This document shows, piece after piece, positions 16,427 to 23,443 of a stretch of 64,000 bases of DNA; position 1 is the first letter of the stretch; each line of letters starts with the position of its first letter. The translations under genes and the position numbers were made by a program. Below the pieces are notes generated by a model. It did no database searches and had not been told where the DNA came from. It worked only from the letters and a program-made list of their open reading frames with translations. This DNA comes from Ruminococcus sp. (lineage in GTDB: Bacteria; Bacillota; Clostridia; Oscillospirales; Ruminococcaceae): the NCBI RefSeq assembly GCF_016287535.1, contig NZ_JAEFAJ010000002.1, forward strand, positions 1 to 64,000. Reading direction: 5' to 3'.

Positions 16427-16939
16427 ATGAAAAAGGCAAAACTTATCGGCACATTACTTGCAGCTGTGATAGCAGCAGCTCCCGCAGCAGGTCTCACAGG
16501 AAACGTATTGTCATTCAATGATAATGCTATCGTGGCAGAAGCAGCAAATACTCCGGCTTCAGTTACGATTTACGGCAACGGAACAGAATACAGGCAATCA
16601 AATAATCCTGTTCTGAAAAATGGTTCATACGCTTTATATTATCGAAACAACAGAATAGAAGTTACTCAAACTGTAAAGGCAGGCAGATCAACACAGGTAC
16701 GGACCCGAAAGTACAGATCGGTAGGCGGAGTCAAGCTTTCAATGCAGGGAGACGGTAATCTTGTGACTTACGATCAGTCCGGACGTCCCGTATGGCATAC
16801 CAATACATGGATGTATAACCTCTCAGACCCAAAGGTGCGTTTTACCTATCAGTTGACCAGCACTGGCACATTACAGATCAAACGTACATTTTTAACTGGA
16901 CAGTTTGCAGGTAAATATGATATTATCTGGCAGATGTAA
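16427..16939 (+). CDS. secreted B-lectin-like protein, paralogue 2
   Basis: 170 residues from ATG 16427. The signal peptide is almost identical to that of paralogue 1 (MKKAKLIGTLLAAVIAAAPA) and the mature domain is diverged: LSMQGDGNLVTYDQSGRPVWHTNTW is a better match to the lectin motif including the trailing Trp, and FLTGQFAGKYDIIW ends it. The strong conservation of leader and signal against a diverged mature region suggests an old duplication with diversifying binding domains or gene conversion of the 5' part. A terminator follows at 16945. Confidence 0.7.
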   Translation: MKKAKLIGTLLAAVIAAAPAAGLTGNVLSFNDNAIVAEAANTPASVTIYGNGTEYRQSNNPVLKNGSYALYYRNNRIEVTQTVKAGRSTQVRTRKYRSVGGVKLSMQGDGNLVTYDQSGRPVWHTNTWMYNLSDPKVRFTYQLTSTGTLQIKRTFLTGQFAGKYDIIWQM

Positions 16940-16944
16940 TATAT

Positions 16945-16973
16945 AAAAAAGGACTGCAAAAGCAGTCCTTTTT
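16945..16973 (+). terminator. terminator after the lectin pair, duplicated from the rex locus
   Basis: AAAAAAGGACTGC-AAAA-GCAGTCCTTTTT. Nearly the same hairpin stands after rex at 17551-17580; both belong to a 77-bp direct repeat. Confidence 0.85.
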
Positions 16974-16974
16974 C

Positions 16975-17022
16975 TTACCCTTTGCGCCGTGCAAGCATTG
17001 CAAGGGTAAGGGAGAGATTCTC
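16975..17022 (-). pseudogene. duplicated 3' end of rex
   Basis: Reads ENLSLTLAMLARRKG and stop on the minus strand, against ENISLTLAMLARRKG in the real rex at 17581. Together with the terminator it is a 77-bp copy (16946-17022 versus 17552-17628) with about three differences. No other part of rex is present. Confidence 0.8.
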
Positions 17023-17455
17023 ATATAGATGTCCTGTTATCGTCAGCCAATAGTTCTTGAATGGTACAGCCTTGAAAGGTAAAAATATTGTAATTATATA
17101 TTTTTCCAAAGATTACTGCGCTTTTGTATTCGTGTGTCATATAGCATTTGCGCCCGTCAGAAAGTGTGAACACTGCTCTGTTTCCATCATATTTCGCTCT
17201 GACAAAAGCTGTGAATTCACTGAGGTCTTTTGCAACGACTACCTGTACATCTTCGCCGTTTTTGTTTCTGACAGTACGCAGAACTTCGTATTCGCTGTCG
17301 TTATTGACTTTTATTATTTTTGATATATCGCCTGCTTGAGTGTAATCATAACTGATAAGGTGGTATTCCGAATAAGCAAACGGAGAAATAATGCCTGCGA
17401 GTACGATAATTAATGCAATAATGGTTATTTTCTTTGCTTTTGACTTGTTTTTCAT
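17021..17455 (-). CDS. hypothetical membrane-anchored small protein
   Basis: 144 residues; basic start MKNKSKAKK then one hydrophobic segment (ITIIALIIVLAGIISPFAY, residues 10-28) as signal anchor, and a soluble outer domain of mixed strands (EVLRTVRNKNGEDVQVVV, FTLSDGRKCYMTHEY). No family recognised. Its stop codon TGA (17021-17023) overlaps the edge of the duplicated rex 3' end, and the gene lies exactly between the two rex tails, so it was probably inserted by recombination. An AT-rich upstream region holds a TATTAT box as a possible -10. Confidence 0.55.
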   Translation of the reverse strand: MKNKSKAKKITIIALIIVLAGIISPFAYSEYHLISYDYTQAGDISKIIKVNNDSEYEVLRTVRNKNGEDVQVVVAKDLSEFTAFVRAKYDGNRAVFTLSDGRKCYMTHEYKSAVIFGKIYNYNIFTFQGCTIQELLADDNRTSI

Positions 17456-17550
17456 GGTATTCTCCTTTCAGCAGCGGAAAAGCTTTTGCTTACAAGTCTA
17501 TAATAGCATATAAATACCTTAAAAACAATAAATATGACGAAAAAGTAATA

Positions 17551-17580
17551 GAAAAAGGGCTGCAAAAGCAGTCCTTTTTC
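17551..17580 (-). terminator. rex terminator
   Basis: On the minus strand the rex stop is followed by GAAAAAGGACTGC, a TTTT loop, GCAGCCCTTTTTC (one G-U pair). Confidence 0.85.
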
Positions 17581-18201
17581 TTACCCTTTGCGCCGTGCAA
17601 GCATTGCAAGGGTAAGGGAAATATTCTCGTTATGCACCGCAACGCCCTTTGGAGCGCTGAGATATACTGCGGCAAAGTTGAGGATAAACCTTATCCCTGC
17701 CTTTGCCATTCTGTCGCAGACCTCCTGTGCAGCCGCCTCCGGAACGGTAATGATACCGATGTGTATGCCGCTGCTTTTGCAGAAGCTTTCCAGCTCGTCG
17801 ATATGGCGGACCGGCTTGCCGTTTATGGAACTGCCCACGCGCTCGCTGTTGCAGTCGAAGCCGCAGACTATATCGAAGCCGTAAGCCTCAAAGCCGTTGT
17901 ATTCAAGCATAGCCCTGCCGAAATTGCCCATACCTGCCACAACAACGCTGTCATGGTTCTCGAAGCCAAGAAATCTGCCAATATCGCTCATAAGCTCGGA
18001 GGTGATATAGCCCACCTTGGGTCTGCCGCCGCTGCTTACCGAAGCAAGGTCCTTTCTGACCTGAACGTCGTTGAGTCCGAGGGCTTCCGCGATCGCCGTA
18101 GCAGAGATATTGCCTTTTTTCCGCTCTTCCGGGAGGGATCTGAGATAATTGAAGTACACAGGGAGACGCGCCAGCGTCTGAGAGGTAATATTCTTATTCA
18201 T
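17581..18201 (-). CDS. rex: redox-sensing transcriptional repressor Rex
   Basis: 206 residues, normal for Rex. Rex is a homodimeric repressor that senses the NADH/NAD+ ratio and controls fermentation genes. The N-terminal winged helix (to about 75) includes ISATAIAEALGLNDVQVRKDLA; the Rossmann domain starts VVVAGMGNFGRAM (GxGxxG-type) and ends ILNFAAVYLSAP, the C-terminal helix-swap region. It is the last gene of nfnA-nfnB-rex (21 bases after nfnB), so Rex is likely co-expressed with the transhydrogenase it may regulate. Its 3' end is duplicated downstream. Confidence 0.95.
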   Translation of the reverse strand: MNKNITSQTLARLPVYFNYLRSLPEERKKGNISATAIAEALGLNDVQVRKDLASVSSGGRPKVGYITSELMSDIGRFLGFENHDSVVVAGMGNFGRAMLEYNGFEAYGFDIVCGFDCNSERVGSSINGKPVRHIDELESFCKSSGIHIGIITVPEAAAQEVCDRMAKAGIRFILNFAAVYLSAPKGVAVHNENISLTLAMLARRKG

Positions 18202-18222
18202 GGTGTACCCCCGTTCAGGGAC

Positions 18223-19608
18223 TTACTTTTTCTGCATATATTCGTCCATAGCTGCGGCAGCCTTCTTGCCGGCGCCCATAGCGAGGATAACTGTAGCAGC
18301 TCCTGTTACAGCGTCGCCGCCTGCGTAAACGCCCTCCTTTGAAGTAAGACCGTCCTCATCTGCGATGATACCGCCCCACTTCTGGGTATCGAGACCTGCT
18401 GTAGTGGACTTGATGAGCGGATTCGGCGAAGTACCGATAGACATGATGACGCAGTCAGCCTCGATGTCCACGAAAGCGCCGTCTATCGGGACAGGCTTTG
18501 CTCTGCCGGAAGCGTCGGGCTCTGAGAGCTCCATCTGCTGGCAGTGAACGCTCTTTACCCAGCCGTCGTCTGTAGCCTGTATCTCAATAGGATTTGTGAG
18601 GAACTTGAAGATAATGCCCTCTTCCTTTGCGTGCTCGACTTCCTCTGCTCTTGCAGGGAGCTCAGCCTCTGTACGTCTGTAAACTATGTATACCTCAGCG
18701 CCCAGTCTCTTAGCGCAGCGGGCTGCATCCATAGCAACATTTCCGCCGCCTACGATAACAGCCTTTGTGCCTGCCTTGATAGGAGTAGCGCTGCCCTCCT
18801 TGTAGGCTTTCATGAGGTTTATACGTGTGAGGAACTCGTTGGCTGAGTAAACGCCGTTGAGGTTCTCGCCGGGGATATTCATAAATCTGGGAAGACCCGC
18901 GCCTGAGCCGATGAATACGGTCTCGAAGCCCTCTTCCTTCATGAGCTCGTCAACAGAGATAGTCTTTCCGACTACTGTATTTGTCTCCACCTTTACGCCG
19001 AGAGCCTTCAGACCGCCGATCTCCTTCTGAACTATTGACTTGGGAAGTCTGAATTCGGGGATACCGTAGGAGAGAACTCCTCCCGCAACGTGGAGAGCTT
19101 CAAATATAGTAACGTCGTAGCCCTTCTTGGCAAGGTCGCCTGCGCAGGCAAGACCGGAAGGACCCGAACCGATAACAGCAGCCTTGTGACCGTTCTTTGC
19201 GGGTACTTCGGGAGCTGCTTCGGGCTGTGCGTTGTGCCAGTCGGCAACGAAGCGCTCCAGTCTTCCGATAGCAACGGGTTCGCCCTTGATACCTCTTACG
19301 CACTTGCTCTCGCACTGTGTCTCCTGGGGACAAACTCTTCCGCATACAGCAGGGAGAGAGCTGGACTTTGTGATTATTTTGTAAGCCTCTGCGAAATTTC
19401 CCTCAGCCACCTGAGCGATAAATGCGGGGATATCTATCTGCACCGGACATCCTGTTGAGCAGGGCTTGTTCTTGCAGTTAAGGCAGCGTTTAGCTTCATC
19501 TATAGCCTGTTCTTCGGTATAGCCGAGAGCTACCTCGCTGAAATTCTTGTTTCTTACGTCGGGAGCCTGTACAGGCATCTCGTTTCTTGCAGCAGACATA
19601 TTCGGCAT
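18223..19608 (-). CDS. nfnB: NfnB, large subunit of electron-bifurcating ferredoxin:NADP+ transhydrogenase
   Basis: 461 residues. Start MPNMSAARNEMPVQAP; cluster-binding CLNCKNKPCSTGCPVQIDIPAF (about 38-60) and CGRVCPQETQCESKCV hold two [4Fe-4S] clusters; FAD-binding VIGSGPSGLACAGDLAKKGY near 148; NADPH-binding VIVGGGNVAMDAARCAKRLGAE. It belongs to the GltD-like family and could be called glutamate synthase small subunit, but no gltB is near, and the preceding gene is the NfnA-type FAD/[2Fe-2S] subunit, so Nfn is the better call. Nfn couples NADH and reduced ferredoxin oxidation to NADP+ reduction. nfnA stops 1 base before this start. Confidence 0.88.
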   Translation of the reverse strand: MPNMSAARNEMPVQAPDVRNKNFSEVALGYTEEQAIDEAKRCLNCKNKPCSTGCPVQIDIPAFIAQVAEGNFAEAYKIITKSSSLPAVCGRVCPQETQCESKCVRGIKGEPVAIGRLERFVADWHNAQPEAAPEVPAKNGHKAAVIGSGPSGLACAGDLAKKGYDVTIFEALHVAGGVLSYGIPEFRLPKSIVQKEIGGLKALGVKVETNTVVGKTISVDELMKEEGFETVFIGSGAGLPRFMNIPGENLNGVYSANEFLTRINLMKAYKEGSATPIKAGTKAVIVGGGNVAMDAARCAKRLGAEVYIVYRRTEAELPARAEEVEHAKEEGIIFKFLTNPIEIQATDDGWVKSVHCQQMELSEPDASGRAKPVPIDGAFVDIEADCVIMSIGTSPNPLIKSTTAGLDTQKWGGIIADEDGLTSKEGVYAGGDAVTGAATVILAMGAGKKAAAAMDEYMQKK

Positions 19609-19609
19609 T

Positions 19610-20449
19610 TTACTTTACCTCCTTGAACAGATTGCAGGCTTCCTCGTATGCATGGCGCTCGAAGGGCTTATACATAGCTCCTCTTGCCATAGCCTGGTCG
19701 AAGTCTATAAGATGACCGTCGAATTCGGGACCGTCGACGCAGGCGAATTTTGTCTCGCCGCCGACTGTGAGACGGCAGCCGCCGCACATTCCCGTACCGT
19801 CTATCATTATGGGGTTCATAGAAGCAACAGTGGGAACACCGTACTCCTTGGTGAGCTTGCAGACGAACTTCATCATTATGAGAGGTCCGATAGTGATGAC
19901 TCTGTCGTACTTTTCGCCGCTGTCTATGAGCTTTTTGAGAGCGTCGGTAACGAGACCCTTTTCGCCTGCGCTTCCGTCATCGCTCATAAGTACGAACTTT
20001 GAGCTTGCTGCTTTGAACTCGTCCTCAAGAATAACGAGGTCCTTTGTTCTGAAGCCAACTATTGAATGTACCTCAACGCCGAGGGCATGGAGCTTCTTTG
20101 CAACGGGATAAGCAATAGCGCAGCCAACGCCTCCTCCTACGACAGCTACTTTTTTGAGACCCTCTGTCTCTGTAGCCTTTCCGAGAGGTCCTACGAAGTC
20201 CTGTAAGCAGTCGCCCTCGTTCATGTGGTTGAGCTTTTCTGTCGTAGCGCCTACTATTTGAAAAATGATAGTAACAGAGCCGCTTGTGCGGTCAAAATCA
20301 GCGATAGTGAGCGGTATGCGCTCGCCGTCAGCGTCTGTTCTGAGTATTATGAACTGTCCCGGCTCAGCCTTCCTTGCTACCTTGGGAGCGTTTATACGCA
20401 TAAGGGTAACGGTGGGGTTGAGGCTTCTTTTTTCAAGAATTTCAAACAT
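19610..20449 (-). CDS. nfnA: NfnA, ferredoxin-NADP+ reductase-like small subunit
   Basis: 279 residues from ATG 20449 (AAGGAAGG 8 bases before; a longer frame to 20530 lacks a site). FAD domain: MFEILEKRSLNPTVTLMRI then PGQFIILRTDADGERIPLTI (RxPLT-type flavin motif). NAD domain: VAVVGGGVGCAIAYPVAKKL. The C-terminal [2Fe-2S] ligands are in TGMCGGCRLTVGG and TKFACVDGPEFDGH. This is the layout of NfnA and of the dihydroorotate dehydrogenase electron-transfer subunit PyrK; the NfnB partner decides. First gene of the operon, behind a promoter at 20549-20578 and an unusual dyad cluster. Confidence 0.88.
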   Translation of the reverse strand: MFEILEKRSLNPTVTLMRINAPKVARKAEPGQFIILRTDADGERIPLTIADFDRTSGSVTIIFQIVGATTEKLNHMNEGDCLQDFVGPLGKATETEGLKKVAVVGGGVGCAIAYPVAKKLHALGVEVHSIVGFRTKDLVILEDEFKAASSKFVLMSDDGSAGEKGLVTDALKKLIDSGEKYDRVITIGPLIMMKFVCKLTKEYGVPTVASMNPIMIDGTGMCGGCRLTVGGETKFACVDGPEFDGHLIDFDQAMARGAMYKPFERHAYEEACNLFKEVK

Positions 20450-20548
20450 TGTCCATACCTTCCTTGCGATAGATTTGCAATGCGGGAGCTTTTCGCGGAC
20501 GTCGCCGTTGACTTCCGCCGATACAGGCATTGCATTGATATATTCAAT

Positions 20549-20578
20549 ATTATATCACATAACGGGGGTGTTGCACAA
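20549..20578 (-). promoter_or_regulatory. nfn operon promoter
   Basis: Minus-strand TTGTGC (20573-20578), 18-base spacer, TATAAT (20549-20554); leader of about 95 bases. Confidence 0.65.
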
Positions 20579-20588
20579 ATATAACAGC

Positions 20589-20636
20589 GGAATATCGATA
20601 TTCCGATATCGATATTTTTGCTGTGAATGATATCGG
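20589..20636. promoter_or_regulatory. cluster of ATATCGATAT dyads upstream of nfn
   Basis: A 16-bp perfect palindrome GGAATATCGATATTCC (20589-20604), a second ATATCGATAT (20606-20615), and CCGATATC/GATATCGG inverted arms (20603-20610 and 20629-20636), all immediately upstream of the -35 box. This does not match the known clostridial Rex site (TTGTTAA-N-TTAACAA). It may bind an activator, for example the adjacent LysR protein. Confidence 0.55.
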
Positions 20637-20685
20637 GAGCACTGCCGGACTTTGGCTTATCTCCGTGGGAATACAGTGGAAATAA

Positions 20686-20712
20686 TAAAAAAGGGCGGCG
20701 TGAGCCGCCTTG
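20686..20712 (-). terminator. terminator of the LysR/acetyltransferase unit
   Basis: Minus strand AAGGCGGC-TCAC-GCCGCCCTTTTTTATT. Confidence 0.7.
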
Positions 20713-20734
20713 AAATATATAATTGCATAGTATA

Positions 20735-20810
20735 AGGGCTGATCGGTCATCAGCCCCTGCACAGCGCAGATCTGACTGTAAAATACAAGGGGCGATGTGA
20801 ACATCGCCCC
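20735..20810. repeat. two intergenic hairpins of the REP-like family
   Basis: GGGCTGAT...TCAGCCC at about 20737-20756, and a perfect GGGGCGATG-TGAA-CATCGCCCC at 20789-20810, without U-runs. The second resembles the GGGGCG-type hairpins at 39155-39228. Confidence 0.6.
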
Positions 20811-20871
20811 GCAAATAACAATATATGATGATTATTCTTATTCAGAATGCGCCCATATTCAAATACACATA

Positions 20872-21822
20872 TCATTTGTACTCTGCAAAGGCACTCTCAT
20901 TTCTTACCTCATAAAGACGGTTTACAAGTTTCAGCTCGTTTTCCGAGAGCTTATGTCCGGAAGCATATATGAGCATATCCTTGAAGTTGTTGTCCGGGAA
21001 TGCGCATTTGCGCTGTACAAGACCATATTTTCCGCACAGGCTCGCAGGCATGGGAGAGTCCAGCATGAAAGCCTGAGGCACGGTGAGCAGGAAGTCGAGA
21101 GCGCTTCCGCGGTCGTACATACAAACCTTTCTTACGGGAACGTCAGCAGGACGGTTTGAAGCATAGAGCTTCTCGACGGCTCCCGACACATAGGGAACAG
21201 CGTCGTCGCCCTGTCCGAGCTCGGTGTAGTTGCAGGAAAGGTCGGAATAGGTTATGATATCCGCGTTTGCGGCAGGGTGCTCGGAGGACATTACCGCCAG
21301 CATCTCAAATTCCCAGAGCAGCTTGTTGTCGAGATTCTTTTCCGCAAGGAAGTCTGTGAAGTATTTCTCATGGGCTGCGTTGAAGCGGATTACTCCGAAG
21401 TCGTAGCCGTTTTCACGGACGTTTTCGATAGTTCTCAGGGAGTTGGTCTCACAGAAGAATATCTCCATATCTTCGGGAGCGTTCAGTCCCGCGATATACT
21501 CCGAGAAAGCCTTTGAGATGTAGCCGGTTCTCGGTACAGATATCCTCAGACGGCTGTTTTTCGGCTTGTCCGGAGAGTGTATCGCCTCCATATTGTCTAT
21601 CTGTATAAGTATCTGCTTGGCGTAGTCGAGGAACCTGAGTCCCTGATCTGTAGGTATTACGCCCTTTGAGGTACGTCTGAATATAGTTATGCCAAGGGTG
21701 CTTTCCAGTTCCTTGATAGCCTTGCTCAGATTGGGCTGAGCCATGTAGAGATTTTCCGCAGCCTGTGTTATGGAGCGTGTCTTTTCTATCTCAACGGCGT
21801 ATTTGAAGTGAAGAGTATTCAT
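20872..21822 (-). CDS. LysR-family transcriptional regulator
   Basis: 316 residues, normal length. N-terminal winged helix-turn-helix: MNTLHFKYAVEIEKTRSITQ, AAENLYMAQPNLSKAIKELE, GITIFRRTSKGVIPTDQGLRF. A linker helix and the periplasmic-binding-like effector domain follow (from about 90). Effector unknown. It lies 18 bases after the acetyltransferase gene and is co-transcribed with it. The nfn promoter region is directly downstream, so it may act on nfn or on its own operon. Confidence 0.9.
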   Translation of the reverse strand: MNTLHFKYAVEIEKTRSITQAAENLYMAQPNLSKAIKELESTLGITIFRRTSKGVIPTDQGLRFLDYAKQILIQIDNMEAIHSPDKPKNSRLRISVPRTGYISKAFSEYIAGLNAPEDMEIFFCETNSLRTIENVRENGYDFGVIRFNAAHEKYFTDFLAEKNLDNKLLWEFEMLAVMSSEHPAANADIITYSDLSCNYTELGQGDDAVPYVSGAVEKLYASNRPADVPVRKVCMYDRGSALDFLLTVPQAFMLDSPMPASLCGKYGLVQRKCAFPDNNFKDMLIYASGHKLSENELKLVNRLYEVRNESAFAEYK

Positions 21823-21840
21823 GGTTCAGTCCTCCTTTTG

Positions 21841-22596
21841 TTATTTTCTTCTGTTTGGGAAGCCGTTTCCGTTCGGATTATCCACGCGGTGTACCTCAAG
21901 GTGTCTTGAGCCGGAGGGCTTCCTGTTTTCGGGAGCCGCAGGTGCGGCAGGTTTCTGTTCTTCTTTTTGCGGAGCTGCTGCGGCACCGGGAGCTGCCGCC
22001 GGCTTTTCCTCAGCCTTTTTCGGCGCTTCATGAGCAGCGCTTCTTTCTGTTATTTTTGCGGGCAGACACGGATTTCCGGAAGCTATACAGTCTGACGGGA
22101 CGTCCTTTGTAACGGCACTGCCAGATGTTATCACCACGTTATCGCCGATAGTTATTCCTGCCGCTATGGTCACATTGCTGCCGAAGCATACGTTATTGCC
22201 TACCTTGATAGACTTTGCGTATTCAAGTCCGGTATTCCTTGTGACCGAATCGAGAGGGCGGTCTGCCGTACAGAAACAGCAGTTCGGACCGATATACACG
22301 TTATCGCCGAAGGTTATCTCGGCATTGTCTATCATAACGCAGTTTACATCGGCGTGGAAGTTGTTTCCGATAACTATATTGTAGCCGTAATTGCAGAGGA
22401 AGCCTGCTTCGATAGTTACATTATCGCCCTTCAGAGCGACAATCCTGTCGATGACTCTTTCCTTTTTCTGGAAATCGTTGTACTCCAGCGCGTTGAATTC
22501 AGCGCAGAGCTTTCTTGCCTTTACTCTTTCTGTGAAAAGCTCTCTGTCGCTTGCGTCATAAAGCTCTCCAGCCTGTTGTTTTTCTTTTTCGGTCAT
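21841..22596 (-). CDS. sugar O-acetyltransferase (Maa/LacA type) with Ala/Pro/Lys-rich tail
   Basis: 251 residues. Residues 1-188 form a maltose/galactoside acetyltransferase: MTEKEKQQAGELYDASDREL, then left-handed beta-helix hexapeptides (VIGNNFHADVNCVMIDNAEITF, VKVGNNVCFGSNVTIAAG-like turns) and DVPSDCIASGNPCLPAKI. The usual family length is about 185-200. An added ~60-residue tail, rich in Ala, Pro, Lys and Glu and ending HRVDNPNGNGFPNRRK, is not part of the fold and may be a flexible tether. The active-site His expected in the helix turn is replaced by NFHADVNCV context, so acceptor is unclear. Acetyl-CoA-dependent acetylation of a sugar is the family reaction. Confidence 0.8.
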   Translation of the reverse strand: MTEKEKQQAGELYDASDRELFTERVKARKLCAEFNALEYNDFQKKERVIDRIVALKGDNVTIEAGFLCNYGYNIVIGNNFHADVNCVMIDNAEITFGDNVYIGPNCCFCTADRPLDSVTRNTGLEYAKSIKVGNNVCFGSNVTIAAGITIGDNVVITSGSAVTKDVPSDCIASGNPCLPAKITERSAAHEAPKKAEEKPAAAPGAAAAPQKEEQKPAAPAAPENRKPSGSRHLEVHRVDNPNGNGFPNRRK

Positions 22597-22650
22597 TTTA
22601 AACCCTCCTTGTTTTATATTATATTTATAAGCTGAGATCAGCGTTTTAGC

Positions 22651-23427
22651 TTACCATTGTCTGCCCCGGCCGAGTATGAATTTTAAGAGAAAAGCTCCCC
22701 ATACCGGCGAGGTGAACAGTACGATCATAATAAGTTTCACTATGAATTGCCAGAGACTTTTACAATAATGCCCGAACACACTTTTCAGGTAATACCGCTC
22801 AGGAGAATCCGGGTCTATCATTATCGTATTGTCTAAACCGGTGCTTTCGGCAAATATTGACCCGTCATGATCCATGAAGTGATAGCATTCGCCCTCATAA
22901 TAGTATTTGTAAATGTTAGTGCCGTCAGGCGCGTAATCATCGTGTTCATAAGGCACCGGGCAGGTGCAGGAGTTTTTTCTGCCTAAAGCGGCGGCAGATA
23001 AAACGATAAGATATATCAGCCTTCCGATGGTTATTGAAGCAATAGTCACTATCATAAGCGCAAGTACTATTTTTGCGGCAAAGCCTGCTATTGACTTATC
23101 ATACATGGAAAGGGACCCGCATATCCCGAAAAGCGTTACGAATATGCCGATTATCAGTAAAGGCAGGCGGTTCTTTGCGTTGTTTTCCACTGCTCTGCCG
23201 TTTTGATATATCGTTCCGCTGTTGTCTATTCCCGGTAAAATGAATAATATACCGACGAGCGGGAGAGACAGCAAGGGCTTGATGAGCCCGATAACGCATA
23301 TTACGGCAAACAGTATGATGTAAACGAGCATGGAAACGGCTATACCGCCTCCTTTTCGGACCTGCGTTATGAGCAGTGAGTAGTCAACTTCTTTTTCCAC
23401 CAACGGAAGTATATTTATCTTTTTCAT
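22651..23427 (-). CDS. hypothetical membrane protein
   Basis: 258 residues from ATG 23427, 17 bases after the ddl stop, without a strong ribosome site, so translation is probably coupled to ddl. Hydrophobic segments: VSMLVYIILFAVICVIGLIKPL (about 38-58), LLIIGIFVTLFGICG (about 95-110), IVLALMIVTIASITIGRLIYLIVLSAAALG (about 120-150) and IVKLIMIVLFTSPVWGAFLLKFI at the end. Between the last two is a soluble loop with GECYHFMDHDGSIF. No family recognised. Context suggests an envelope role. Confidence 0.6.
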   Translation of the reverse strand: MKKINILPLVEKEVDYSLLITQVRKGGGIAVSMLVYIILFAVICVIGLIKPLLSLPLVGILFILPGIDNSGTIYQNGRAVENNAKNRLPLLIIGIFVTLFGICGSLSMYDKSIAGFAAKIVLALMIVTIASITIGRLIYLIVLSAAALGRKNSCTCPVPYEHDDYAPDGTNIYKYYYEGECYHFMDHDGSIFAESTGLDNTIMIDPDSPERYYLKSVFGHYCKSLWQFIVKLIMIVLFTSPVWGAFLLKFILGRGRQW

Positions 23428-23443
23428 GTCTAAGCGGCGTTTA

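Noticed and set aside
17434..18342. Open frame of 302 residues on the plus strand across rex
   Set aside because: Antisense to rex, whose motifs are intact; no start signal and no recognisable domain.
18223..20449. Glutamate synthase small subunit for the 461-residue protein
   Set aside because: No large subunit is near and the partner is an FAD/[2Fe-2S] NfnA-type protein next to rex, so NfnAB fits better.
20549..20640. Rex operator upstream of nfnA
   Set aside because: I looked for TTGTTAA-N-TTAACAA or TTGTGAA-N-TTCACAA and found only a partial TTGTG; the dyads present have a different sequence.
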